From: an uncultured Elusimicrobium sp.
GTDB lineage: Bacteria > Elusimicrobiota > Elusimicrobia > Elusimicrobiales > Elusimicrobiaceae
Reading direction: 5' to 3'
DNA: 13,188 bases
NCBI GenBank assembly: GCA_902767385.1
Contig: CACXHA010000122.1
Coordinates: forward strand, 1-13,188
Shown here piece by piece: positions 1 through 5,858 of this stretch; within the stretch, counting starts at the first letter, position 1; every line of letters starts with the position of its first letter. The notes beneath the pieces were generated by a model. It did not search any database. It saw only the letters and a list, made by a program, of their open reading frames with translations, and had not been told where the DNA came from. The position numbers and the translations under genes were made by a program.

Positions 1-801
1 GTGGATGCACAATTTCAAAAACACACTCCCGGGATTCACCCTACGGCTGTAATTAGCGACAAAGCCGCCCTGGGCCAAAACGTATGCGTGGGTGCTTACA
101 CCGTCATTGAAGATGGGGCCAAAATCGGCGACAATACCGTCATTTTCCCGCAATGCTACATCGGTAAAGATGTAACTATCGGCAAAAACTGTTACATCTA
201 CCCGCAAGTTGTCATTCGCGAACAGTGTGTTTTGAAAGATTACGTCATTTTGCAAGCGGGAGCTAAAATCGGCAGTGATGGATTTGGGTTTACCTTCCAT
301 GACGGCCGCCACCAAAAAATCCCGCAAATTGGCAACGTCGTTATCGGCAATGATGTGGAAATCCAGTCCAACGCCTGCGTGGACCGCGCCAAAATTGCCA
401 GCACTGTTATTGGCGATAACACCAAAATCGATAATTTGGTCCAAATCGGCCACAACGTGAATATTGGCATGAGTTCTATTTGCTGCGCGCAAGTAGGAGT
501 AGCCGGCACGACGGATATCGGTAACGGTGTCATTTTAGCCGGGCAAGTAGGTTTAGCCGGGCACATGACCATTGGCGACCGCGCACAAGTGGGGGCTCAA
601 TCGGGCGTGATGACGTCTATCCCCGCAGGTCAAACGTACTTCGGTTATCCTGCCATGCCGCAGCGCGAAGCGTTTAAGCAACAAGTCATTTTGCGCAAAC
701 TACCGCAAATGTATAAAGAATTTCAAAACTTCCAAAAAGAAACTGCCGAGCTTAAAAAATTATCGTTTTTTGGCCGGCTTAAAAAATTATTAGGATGTTA
801 A
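1..801 (+). CDS. lpxD: UDP-3-O-(3-hydroxyacyl)glucosamine N-acyltransferase LpxD, 5' partial
   Basis: LpxD transfers a 3-hydroxyacyl chain from acyl-ACP to the 2-amino group of UDP-3-O-acyl-glucosamine, the third step of lipid A synthesis, in the cytoplasm. The visible 266 residues are a left-handed beta-helix built of hexapeptide repeats, with the LpxD signatures DGFGF (93-97) and KIPQIG (106-111). His151 in IGHNVNIG matches the catalytic base (His239 in E. coli). A C-terminal helical region (about 222-266) is rich in Lys. The family is normally about 340 residues. The uridine-binding N-terminal domain, roughly 90-100 residues, lies outside the window, so the GTG at position 1 is almost certainly an internal Val codon rather than a start; the linker-like text just before HPTA (13-16) supports this. 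The stop at 799-801 lies 2 bp before the preferred lpxC start, which fits one operon. Confidence 0.95.
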   Translation: MDAQFQKHTPGIHPTAVISDKAALGQNVCVGAYTVIEDGAKIGDNTVIFPQCYIGKDVTIGKNCYIYPQVVIREQCVLKDYVILQAGAKIGSDGFGFTFHDGRHQKIPQIGNVVIGNDVEIQSNACVDRAKIASTVIGDNTKIDNLVQIGHNVNIGMSSICCAQVGVAGTTDIGNGVILAGQVGLAGHMTIGDRAQVGAQSGVMTSIPAGQTYFGYPAMPQREAFKQQVILRKLPQMYKEFQNFQKETAELKKLSFFGRLKKLLGC

Positions 802-803
802 TT

Positions 804-1628
804 ATGAGAAAAACCATCAAAACTACTGCCGTTGTACAAGGGCCGGGTTTACATACCGGCGTACCGGCTACCATGACCTTTAAACCCAGCCAAAACGGGA
901 TTACGTTTTTGCGGACCGACTTGCCGGGTGCACAACCTATCTTGGCGCATGTAAATAACATAGGTTCCACCTTGCGCGGTACCAACCTCAAAAACGATAC
1001 CGCCGAAGTGTGGACCATTGAACACGCTATGTCTGCCCTGCACGCGTTGGGAATTACGGATGTGGCGGTGGAAATGGACGGCCCCGAACCGCCGGTAACC
1101 GACGGCGCAAGCGACGTTTATGTAGACGCGCTACTAAAAGCCGGCATCCAAGAACTGGGTAGTGAACAACCCGTATTAAACATCAAACAAAAAATCACTT
1201 ACAGCTGCGGCAACATTTTTTACAGTGCCCAGCCGGCTGACCAGCTTACTTTTACTTTCGTGTATCGTCATAAACATCCTCTCTTAGCTCACAGCGAATA
1301 TACGTTTGAGTTTACTGCCCAAAACTATATAGAACAAATTTCCCGTGCGCGCACCTTTGGCTTTGAAGAAGAGTTGGAATTTTTAAAAGCACACGGGCTA
1401 GCCAAAGGCGGCAACTTAGAAAACGCCGTCATTGTAGGTAAAGATAAATTTATCAATCCGTTGCGCTTTCCCGATGAGCCGGTACGCCACAAACTGTTAG
1501 ATTTAATCGGCGATATTGCCCTTACCGGGCGCAAACTGCCCGCGCTTAAAATCGTGTGCGAGTGCGGCGGGCACAAACACAACGCTATTTTCTCTAAAAT
1601 CTTACTCGCCAATTCGGAGGACAAATGA
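804..1628 (+). CDS. lpxC: UDP-3-O-acyl-N-acetylglucosamine deacetylase LpxC
   Basis: LpxC is the zinc deacetylase that commits UDP-3-O-acyl-GlcNAc to lipid A synthesis. The 274-residue protein shows GLHTG near the N-terminus (15-19), the Glu73-His74 pair in IEHAMSAL (catalytic Glu and zinc His), the SRARTFGF motif (180-187), His229 and Asp233 in RHKLLDLIGD (remaining zinc ligands), and His257 in GGHKHN (general acid region). It is slightly shorter than the roughly 300 residues of E. coli LpxC. I chose ATG 804 over ATG 795. The AGGA at 792-795 is then spaced about 8 bases from the start, and MRKTIKTT aligns with the usual family N-terminus. The 795 start would overlap the lpxD stop and has no ribosome site of its own. 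The 3' end overlaps fabZ by 4 bp (ATGA), so the two are translationally coupled. Confidence 0.95.
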   Translation: MRKTIKTTAVVQGPGLHTGVPATMTFKPSQNGITFLRTDLPGAQPILAHVNNIGSTLRGTNLKNDTAEVWTIEHAMSALHALGITDVAVEMDGPEPPVTDGASDVYVDALLKAGIQELGSEQPVLNIKQKITYSCGNIFYSAQPADQLTFTFVYRHKHPLLAHSEYTFEFTAQNYIEQISRARTFGFEEELEFLKAHGLAKGGNLENAVIVGKDKFINPLRFPDEPVRHKLLDLIGDIALTGRKLPALKIVCECGGHKHNAIFSKILLANSEDK

Positions 1629-2113
1629 GCACTAAGAACAGTCTACACCCTTTTTTAACGCTGCCTGTTTTACAAGTCATTAACCAGGAGCAAATTAAAA
1701 AAACAATCCCGCACCGCGAACCGTTCCTACTGGTGGACGAAGTACGCGTGCTGGAAGACGGCAAAAAATATATCGGGATTCGCCACGTAAATGCCGATGA
1801 GTATTATTTCAAAGGCCATTTCCCGGGTAGCCCAGTTATGCCGGGGGTACTGGTGGTGGAAAGTATGTCCCAGTCGTTTGGCGGAGCGATTATGAGCCGC
1901 ATTTCCCAAGGACGCGAAAACGCAATCCCGCTTTTTTTAAGTATTGAGGAAGCTAAATTCCGCGGCATGGTACGCCCCGGGGATACTTTACAAATGCCTC
2001 TGGAAATATTAAGATTAGGTAAAATCTCTAAGATTTATGCGGAGGCCTACGTAAACGGCAAATTATGCGCCCAGGCCACCCTCAATTTTATTTTAGGAGA
2101 AAAACATGTCTAA
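1625..2113 (+). CDS. fabZ: 3-hydroxyacyl-ACP dehydratase FabZ
   Basis: FabZ dehydrates 3-hydroxyacyl-ACP in fatty acid elongation. It competes with LpxA and LpxD for the same 3-hydroxyacyl-ACP, which is why it is commonly encoded among lpx genes. The 162-residue hot-dog-fold protein has PHREPFLLVD (29-38) and the active-site segment HFPGSPVMPGVLVVES, with His65 and Glu79 matching the catalytic pair. The N-terminus is about 15-20 residues longer than in compact FabZ proteins. There is no convincing later ATG, and GGAGG at 1616-1620 supports ATG 1625, so I keep the longer form. The start overlaps the lpxC stop by 4 bp and the stop overlaps the lpxA start by 8 bp. In Bacteroidetes and some other phyla LpxC and FabZ are one fused protein. 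Here they are separate but coupled. Confidence 0.95.
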   Translation: MSTKNSLHPFLTLPVLQVINQEQIKKTIPHREPFLLVDEVRVLEDGKKYIGIRHVNADEYYFKGHFPGSPVMPGVLVVESMSQSFGGAIMSRISQGRENAIPLFLSIEEAKFRGMVRPGDTLQMPLEILRLGKISKIYAEAYVNGKLCAQATLNFILGEKHV

Positions 2114-2906
2114 CATTCACCCTACTGCTATTATTGATCCTAGTGCTAAAATTGACCCCTCTACTGTAGTAGGCCCCTATACTGTTATCGGCGCGGACGT
2201 GCAAATCGGCAAAAATAATCACATCGGCCCCTTTTGCGTGATTGAAAACACCACCATGGGCGACAACAATGAACTCATTGCCAGTTGCTTTGTAGGTGTT
2301 AAACCACAAGACCTTTCCTACAAAGACGAACACACCCGCGTAGTGATGGGTAACGGCAACAAAATCCGCGAATGTGTGACGATTCACCGCTCTACTTTTG
2401 TAGATAAACCCACTAAACTGGGGGATAACAATTTACTGATGGCCAATTCTCACCTGGCGCACGATGTACAAATGGGAAACAACTGCATTATTGCCAACTC
2501 CACCGGGATTGCCGGGCACGTAATTATTGAAGACCGTGTCGTCATGTCCGGCATGGTGGGGGTACACCAATTTTCGCGCGTGGGCACGATGGCTATGATT
2601 TCCGGCGGGGCTATGATTCCCGTTGATGTCCCCCCTTATTGTATTGCGCAAGGCGAACGCGCCAAACTGGTGGGCTTAAACATTATCGGGCTACGCCGTA
2701 GCGGTATGGACCGTAGCGCCATGTTGGAAATTAAACGCGCTTATAAACTAATGTTTCGCAGCGGCAAACGTTTAGAAGAAGCCATGGCCGAACTGGAAGC
2801 TGCCCCGCACTGCAAAGAAGTGCAACATCTAATTGACTTTTGCCGTGCCAGCGAGCGCGGGGTCATGGCGGCTAAGAAATCCATGCGCGAGGACAGCGAT
2901 GAATAA
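2106..2906 (+). CDS. lpxA: UDP-N-acetylglucosamine 3-O-acyltransferase LpxA
   Basis: LpxA adds a 3-hydroxyacyl chain to the 3-OH of UDP-GlcNAc, the first lipid A step. The 266 residues (E. coli 262) start with hexapeptide repeats of a left-handed beta-helix and end with the helical LpxA C-terminal domain (about 190-260, containing RAYKLMFRSGK). His119 in NSHLAHD matches the catalytic His125 of E. coli. His116, His138 (AGHV) and His154 (VHQF) match His122, His144 and His160. Gly167 aligns with Gly173, the acyl-chain 'ruler' of E. coli LpxA, which suggests a long acyl chain; this is an inference from a hand alignment. AGGAGA at 2095-2100 is well placed for ATG 2106. The gene overlaps fabZ and lpxI by 8 bp each. 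Confidence 0.95.
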   Translation: MSNIHPTAIIDPSAKIDPSTVVGPYTVIGADVQIGKNNHIGPFCVIENTTMGDNNELIASCFVGVKPQDLSYKDEHTRVVMGNGNKIRECVTIHRSTFVDKPTKLGDNNLLMANSHLAHDVQMGNNCIIANSTGIAGHVIIEDRVVMSGMVGVHQFSRVGTMAMISGGAMIPVDVPPYCIAQGERAKLVGLNIIGLRRSGMDRSAMLEIKRAYKLMFRSGKRLEEAMAELEAAPHCKEVQHLIDFCRASERGVMAAKKSMREDSDE

Positions 2907-3726
2907 CCCCAAAATCGGTATTTTAGCCGGCGAAGGCAAAATGCCGGTCTACATTGCCAAAAAAGCCCTTTCGCGCGGGTATGACGTGTATGTGTTAGGC
3001 CTCAAAGGTAACGCCAAAGCGGGCGACTATAAAGGAATTGCCAAAGATTTTGGGGCGATTCGCTTGGGCCAATTAGGCGCCGGGATTGCATTTTTTAAAG
3101 AGCGCGGCGTGCCCGAAGTTGTCATGGCCGGGCGCGTGCAACACACTTCTATTTTCACCAACTTAATGCCCGATAAGCGCGGGATTGCCTTTTTAACCTC
3201 GCTTAAAAGTATGCAAACCAAATATGTGCTTTCGCGCCTGATAGAAGAGTGCGCCAAAGACGGCGTTACGTTTGTTAATTCCGCTTTATTTTTAGAAGAC
3301 TTTTTCCCGCATAAAGGCGTGCTTTCCAAGCGCCAACCCACTGCGGATGAACAGAAAACCATTGACTACGGGTTTCACATCGCCAAGCAAATTGCCACCT
3401 TGGATATTGGACTAACGTGCGTGGTCAGCCAACAGGCCGTCATTGCGGTAGAAGGCATGGAAGGTACCGACAAATGTATTGCCCGCGCCGGCGAACTATA
3501 CAAAAAATCAGCGGAGAAAGATGCCGCGGTAGCGGTGGTCAAAGCCGCCCGCCCCAATCAAGATATGCGCTACGATTTGCCCGTCATTGGTAAAGGCACG
3601 CTTAAAAGTGTGCACAAAGCCGGGTTTAGTATTTTAGCTTTTGAAGCAGACAAAACACTGGTAATGGACCTAGACGAAGTCATTGAACTAGCTAACAAAC
3701 TAAACATTTGTTTGGTAGCGGTATAG
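2899..3726 (+). CDS. lpxI: UDP-2,3-diacylglucosamine pyrophosphatase LpxI
   Basis: LpxI (formerly DUF1009) hydrolyses UDP-2,3-diacylglucosamine to lipid X and UMP. It does the job of LpxH in bacteria that lack LpxH. The 275-residue protein begins with the family's nucleotide-binding segment IGILAGEGKMPVYIAKKA (about 6-23). It has VEGMEGTDKCIARAG (184-198) in the C-terminal domain and MRYDLPVIGKGTL (223-235). Asp226 in that segment is probably the conserved catalytic-site Asp of the family (inference by hand alignment). I chose ATG 2899, preceded by GAGGA at 2889-2893, over an upstream in-frame start at 2833 that lies inside lpxA. It is the last gene of the lpx run. No lpxB is seen, so the next enzyme must be encoded elsewhere. 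Confidence 0.92.
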   Translation: MNNPKIGILAGEGKMPVYIAKKALSRGYDVYVLGLKGNAKAGDYKGIAKDFGAIRLGQLGAGIAFFKERGVPEVVMAGRVQHTSIFTNLMPDKRGIAFLTSLKSMQTKYVLSRLIEECAKDGVTFVNSALFLEDFFPHKGVLSKRQPTADEQKTIDYGFHIAKQIATLDIGLTCVVSQQAVIAVEGMEGTDKCIARAGELYKKSAEKDAAVAVVKAARPNQDMRYDLPVIGKGTLKSVHKAGFSILAFEADKTLVMDLDEVIELANKLNICLVAV

Positions 3727-3850
3727 CGTCTTTAACGGGGCAAACCCGCGTGTCCCAACAGGTCTAATTTACCCAAAATCCATCGCATTTATCGGTACAG
3801 ACCGCTCCCCTTCGGTTCTTGCGCGCACGCAAACAGACCCAAAAAAATAC

Positions 3851-3879
3851 TTGACAATGCTAACAATATTTGCTAGCAT
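3851..3879 (+). promoter_or_regulatory. Strong sigma70-type promoter for the 3917 gene
   Basis: A perfect -35 box TTGACA (3851-3856) is followed by a 17-base spacer and a -10 box TAGCAT (3874-3879), preceded by TGC, an extended -10 element. Transcription should start near 3885-3887, giving a leader of about 30 bases. The region upstream (3727-3850) has no gene and only short GC hairpins without T-runs, so I see no convincing terminator after lpxI. This is the clearest promoter in the window. Confidence 0.65.
3858..3878 (+). promoter_or_regulatory. Inverted repeat in the promoter spacer and -10 box, operator-like
   Basis: TGCTAAC (3858-3864), a 7-base AT-rich centre, then GCTAGCA (3872-3878) form an imperfect dyad with 6 of 7 positions paired. 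It spans most of the -35/-10 spacer and nearly all of the -10 box. A dimeric repressor bound here would exclude RNA polymerase. The regulator is not identified and function is inferred from position and symmetry only. Confidence 0.4.
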
Positions 3880-3907
3880 AGTACGTCTTTTATTTTTTCA
3901 CGTACTA
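3879..3907 (+). promoter_or_regulatory. Perfect 8-bp inverted repeat around the transcription start
   Basis: TAGTACGT (3879-3886) and ACGTACTA (3900-3907) are perfect reverse complements separated by 13 pyrimidine-rich bases. The repeat begins at the last base of the -10 box, abuts the dyad at 3858-3878, and ends at the first base of the ribosome site AGGAG (3907-3911). The expected start of transcription is near 3886, so most of the left arm would not be in the RNA. A DNA operator is therefore more likely than an RNA hairpin. Confidence 0.45.
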
Positions 3908-3916
3908 GGAGCTCCC

Positions 3917-4300
3917 ATGAAAACCCCTTATATTAAACTCTATACCGCCGATATTTTAGCCCTAAACCGCTTTGTAACCGACGAGCAACTGGGCCACGCT
4001 TTGGTAGAAGTGTGCGAAAATGCATTTAACAATACAGGCTTAAAATGGGCCCACAAAACCGGTCACGAACGCCAACTTTTTAAGATGCTCTATGCCTGGA
4101 AGGAAGAATCCCGCCGGGCCTACCAAGCGTGCGTAAAAGCCGGGCGCAAAGGCGGCAAAAAAACACAAGCCAACCGCATCCAAAAACAACAGAAAATCGA
4201 CGAAAGCGACGCTTGTACACTTGCTTTAAGCCAAAGCGCCAAGCATACAGAAACAGAAACAAAAACAGAAACAGAACCATATACAGAAACAGAAATATAA
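3917..4300 (+). CDS. Small phage-like protein, DUF6291-like, with Thr-Glu repeat tail
   Basis: This 127-residue protein is of unknown function. The N-terminal part (1-65) is predicted mostly helical (YIKLYTADILALNRF, then HALVEVCENAF and RQLFKMLYAWKEE). It is followed by a basic Gly-Lys segment, AGRKGGKKTQANR (75-87). That layout, with a 'GRKGGK' turn after a helical domain and a low-complexity acidic tail, resembles the phage-associated DUF6291 family and replisome-organizer-like phage proteins. This is recognition from memory, not a search. Residues 111-126 alternate Thr with Glu or Lys. I chose ATG 3917, with AGGAG at 3907-3911 and a 5-base gap; a longer in-frame reading from TTG 3851 would run through the promoter. 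The gene is monocistronic in layout, set between lpxI and tpiA with its own regulated promoter, which suggests an acquired gene. Confidence 0.7.
   Translation: MKTPYIKLYTADILALNRFVTDEQLGHALVEVCENAFNNTGLKWAHKTGHERQLFKMLYAWKEESRRAYQACVKAGRKGGKKTQANRIQKQQKIDESDACTLALSQSAKHTETETKTETEPYTETEI
4247..4294 (+). repeat. In-frame ACAGAA hexanucleotide tandem repeat
   Basis: Eight consecutive 6-base units run from 4247. Six are ACAGAA, one is ACAAAA (4259-4264) and one is CCATAT (4277-4282). They encode the Thr-Glu tail of the small protein and end two codons before its stop. Because the unit is two codons long, gain or loss of units would keep the frame. Confidence 0.85.
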
Positions 4301-4316
4301 ACATATCTCTCTTATA

Positions 4317-4335
4317 CTCTCCCTTACCGGGAGAG
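4317..4335 (+). terminator. Stem-loop after the small gene, possible terminator
   Basis: CTCTCCC (4317-4323), a 5-base loop TTACC, then GGGAGAG (4329-4335) give a perfect 7-bp stem starting 17 bases after the stop of the small gene. A run of five T (4350-4354) follows only after 14 bases, so it is not a textbook intrinsic terminator. It could be a weak or Rho-assisted terminator or an RNA-stabilising hairpin. Confidence 0.4.
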
Positions 4336-4362
4336 ACCCTAAAAGAGATTTTTGCCAAAAAG

Positions 4363-4391
4363 TTTCTTGTTTTTAAACGTCGTTTTATGAT
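4363..4391 (+). promoter_or_regulatory. Candidate promoter for tpiA
   Basis: A -10-like TATGAT (4386-4391, five of six consensus bases) lies 17 bases after a poor -35 (TTTCTT, 4363-4368). An alternative reading pairs TTGTTT (4367-4372) with TACTAT (4391-4396) across 18 bases. Either gives a leader of about 55-60 bases before tpiA. A promoter here is reasonable because the upstream gene ends with a stem-loop and 157 bases are non-coding, but the boxes are only moderate. Confidence 0.35.
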
Positions 4392-4457
4392 ACTATGTAG
4401 AAGAGAGTGTCCCGTTTGGCGGGCCCCTACTATTTTACGAGAAAGAGGACTCATATT

Positions 4458-5210
4458 ATGTCTAGAACACCTATCATTGCCGGAAACTGGAAAATGCACA
4501 ACACCATTGCCGAGGCAACCGCTTTGGTGACTGCGCTCAAACAAGCCGGCAACAAAAATAATGCCGAAATTATCGTTGCTCCATCTTACACCGCCCTGGC
4601 CGTAGCGGCCCATACCGCTAAAGGCAGCCAAATCAAAATTGCCGCCCAAGACGTACATTGGGAAGATAAAGGGGCGTTTACCAGTGCCGTTTCCCCGGTG
4701 CAAGCCAAAGATGCCGGCGCCACCCACACCATTATCGGCCATAGCGAACGCCGCAGCGTATTTGGCGACACCGACGAAATTTTAAATAAAAAAGTAGCCG
4801 CTGCCTTGCGCCACGGACTGACCGTTATTTTCTGCGTGGGAGAAACCTTAGAACAACGCGAAGCCAACCAAACTTTAGACGTTATTGCCGCTCAGCTAGA
4901 AAACGGTCTTAAAGGTTTTACCGCCGAACAATTAAACGGTCTCATTATTGCCTATGAACCTGTCTGGGCCATCGGCACCGGCAAAACCGCCACGCCGGAT
5001 CAAGCGCAAGAAGTACACGCCGCTATCCGCGCACAACTGGCCAAAACCTACGGAGATGATTTTGCACAAAAAACCCGCATTTTATACGGCGGTAGCGTAA
5101 AAGATACCAACGTAGACGAGATTATGGCCAAAGCAGATGTGGACGGTGCTTTAGTGGGCGGGCAGTCTTTGATTGCGGAAAAATTCGCCCGTATTATTAA
5201 CTTTAACTAA
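4458..5210 (+). CDS. tpiA: Triosephosphate isomerase
   Basis: TpiA interconverts dihydroxyacetone phosphate and glyceraldehyde-3-phosphate in glycolysis and gluconeogenesis. The 250-residue TIM barrel carries the full catalytic set: Lys12 in GNWKMHN, His95 in IIGHSERR, Glu167 in AYEPVWAIGTGK with the flexible loop after it, and the phosphate-binding YGGSV (210-214) and LVGG (232-235). Length is normal for bacteria. The start is ATG 4458, with GAGGA at 4445-4449 and an 8-base gap. A longer in-frame reading from 4407 adds residues that no TpiA has. The gene follows a 157-base non-coding stretch with a candidate promoter and is 3 bases from deoC, so the two are probably cotranscribed. Confidence 0.97.
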   Translation: MSRTPIIAGNWKMHNTIAEATALVTALKQAGNKNNAEIIVAPSYTALAVAAHTAKGSQIKIAAQDVHWEDKGAFTSAVSPVQAKDAGATHTIIGHSERRSVFGDTDEILNKKVAAALRHGLTVIFCVGETLEQREANQTLDVIAAQLENGLKGFTAEQLNGLIIAYEPVWAIGTGKTATPDQAQEVHAAIRAQLAKTYGDDFAQKTRILYGGSVKDTNVDEIMAKADVDGALVGGQSLIAEKFARIINFN

Positions 5211-5213
5211 AAA

Positions 5214-5858
5214 ATGAACTTAGCCAAACTCATTGACCATACCCTTTTAAAACCCGCCGCCACGCAAGCGCAAATAGAGCGTTTGTGCCAAGAGGCGCGC
5301 GCGTACGGGTTTGCCAGCGTGTGCGTCAATCCGGTTTGGGTAAAACTTGCCAAAAAACTACTCAAGGGCAGTGGCGTAAAAGTGTGCACGGTTATTGGGT
5401 TTCCATTGGGGGCCACTCCTGCTAGCGTTAAAGCGTTTGAAGCGCAGCAAGCTGTTAAAGACGGTGCCGATGAACTAGATATGGTGCTTAACATAGGCGC
5501 CTTAAAATCCGCCGATACCAATACCGTTTTAAAAGACATTAAAGCGGTGCGCAAGGCTTGCCCGGGAAAAGTTTTAAAAGTAATTATTGAAACGTGTGAA
5601 TTAACTGACCCCGAAAAAATAGTTGCCTGCCAATTGGCGGCCCAAGCCGGGGCCGATTTTGTAAAGACATCCACCGGTTTTAGTACCGGCGGAGCCACCG
5701 CCAAAGATGTAGCACTCATGCGCAAAGTAATCCCCGCCAATATGCAAGTAAAAGCATCCGGCGGAGTGCGTACATGGGCGGACACACAAACGATGTTATC
5801 CGCGGGAGCCACTCGGATCGGAACGAGTGGTGGGGTACGGATTGTAGAGGGAAAATGA
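5214..5858 (+). CDS. deoC: Deoxyribose-phosphate aldolase
   Basis: DeoC splits 2-deoxyribose-5-phosphate into glyceraldehyde-3-phosphate and acetaldehyde, feeding deoxynucleoside sugars into the pool that TpiA handles. The 214-residue TIM barrel begins IDHTLLKP (7-14), a family hallmark. It has the Schiff-base Lys151 in FVKTSTGF, the second active-site Lys180 in VKASGGVR, and Asp89 in DELDMVLN, matching Asp102 of E. coli. The phosphate-site SGGVR is also present. It belongs to the short (about 210-220 residue) bacterial class. ATG 5214 starts only 3 bases after the tpiA stop and has no visible Shine-Dalgarno site, so translation probably depends on ribosomes ending tpiA. Its stop overlaps the next gene by 4 bp (ATGA). 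Confidence 0.96.
   Translation: MNLAKLIDHTLLKPAATQAQIERLCQEARAYGFASVCVNPVWVKLAKKLLKGSGVKVCTVIGFPLGATPASVKAFEAQQAVKDGADELDMVLNIGALKSADTNTVLKDIKAVRKACPGKVLKVIIETCELTDPEKIVACQLAAQAGADFVKTSTGFSTGGATAKDVALMRKVIPANMQVKASGGVRTWADTQTMLSAGATRIGTSGGVRIVEGK

Noticed and set aside
1..3. GTG as the start codon of lpxD
   Set aside because: The uridine-binding N-terminal domain is missing, so the gene runs off the window edge and this GTG is most likely an internal Val codon.
2833..2898. N-terminal extension of LpxI
   Set aside because: It lies inside lpxA. The family N-terminus begins at ATG 2899, which has its own GAGGA.
3736..3748. Short GC hairpin after lpxI as a terminator
   Set aside because: The stem has only 4 bp and no T-run follows.
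3819..3832. TTGCG-CGCA-CGCAA hairpin and nearby ACAGACC direct repeats (3797-3803, 3833-3839)
   Set aside because: They are short enough to occur by chance, lack a T-run and fit no known element.
3851..3916. Upstream extension of the small gene from TTG 3851, giving a hydrophobic leader
   Set aside because: The segment is the promoter and operator region. ATG 3917 has an ideal ribosome site.
4411..4423. CCCG-TTTGG-CGGG hairpin in the tpiA leader as a riboswitch
   Set aside because: It is a single 4-bp stem with no conserved riboswitch core.
4080..4742. 220-residue minus-strand reading frame with a Leu/Phe-rich membrane-like stretch
   Set aside because: It is antisense to the small gene and tpiA. 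The hydrophobic run is only the reverse complement of the ACAGAA repeat, and there is no ribosome site.
5774..5854. 27-residue N-terminal extension of the AAA+ protein
   Set aside because: It lies inside the 3' end of deoC in another frame. ATG 5855 has a GAGGG site and an ATGA overlap typical of this window.
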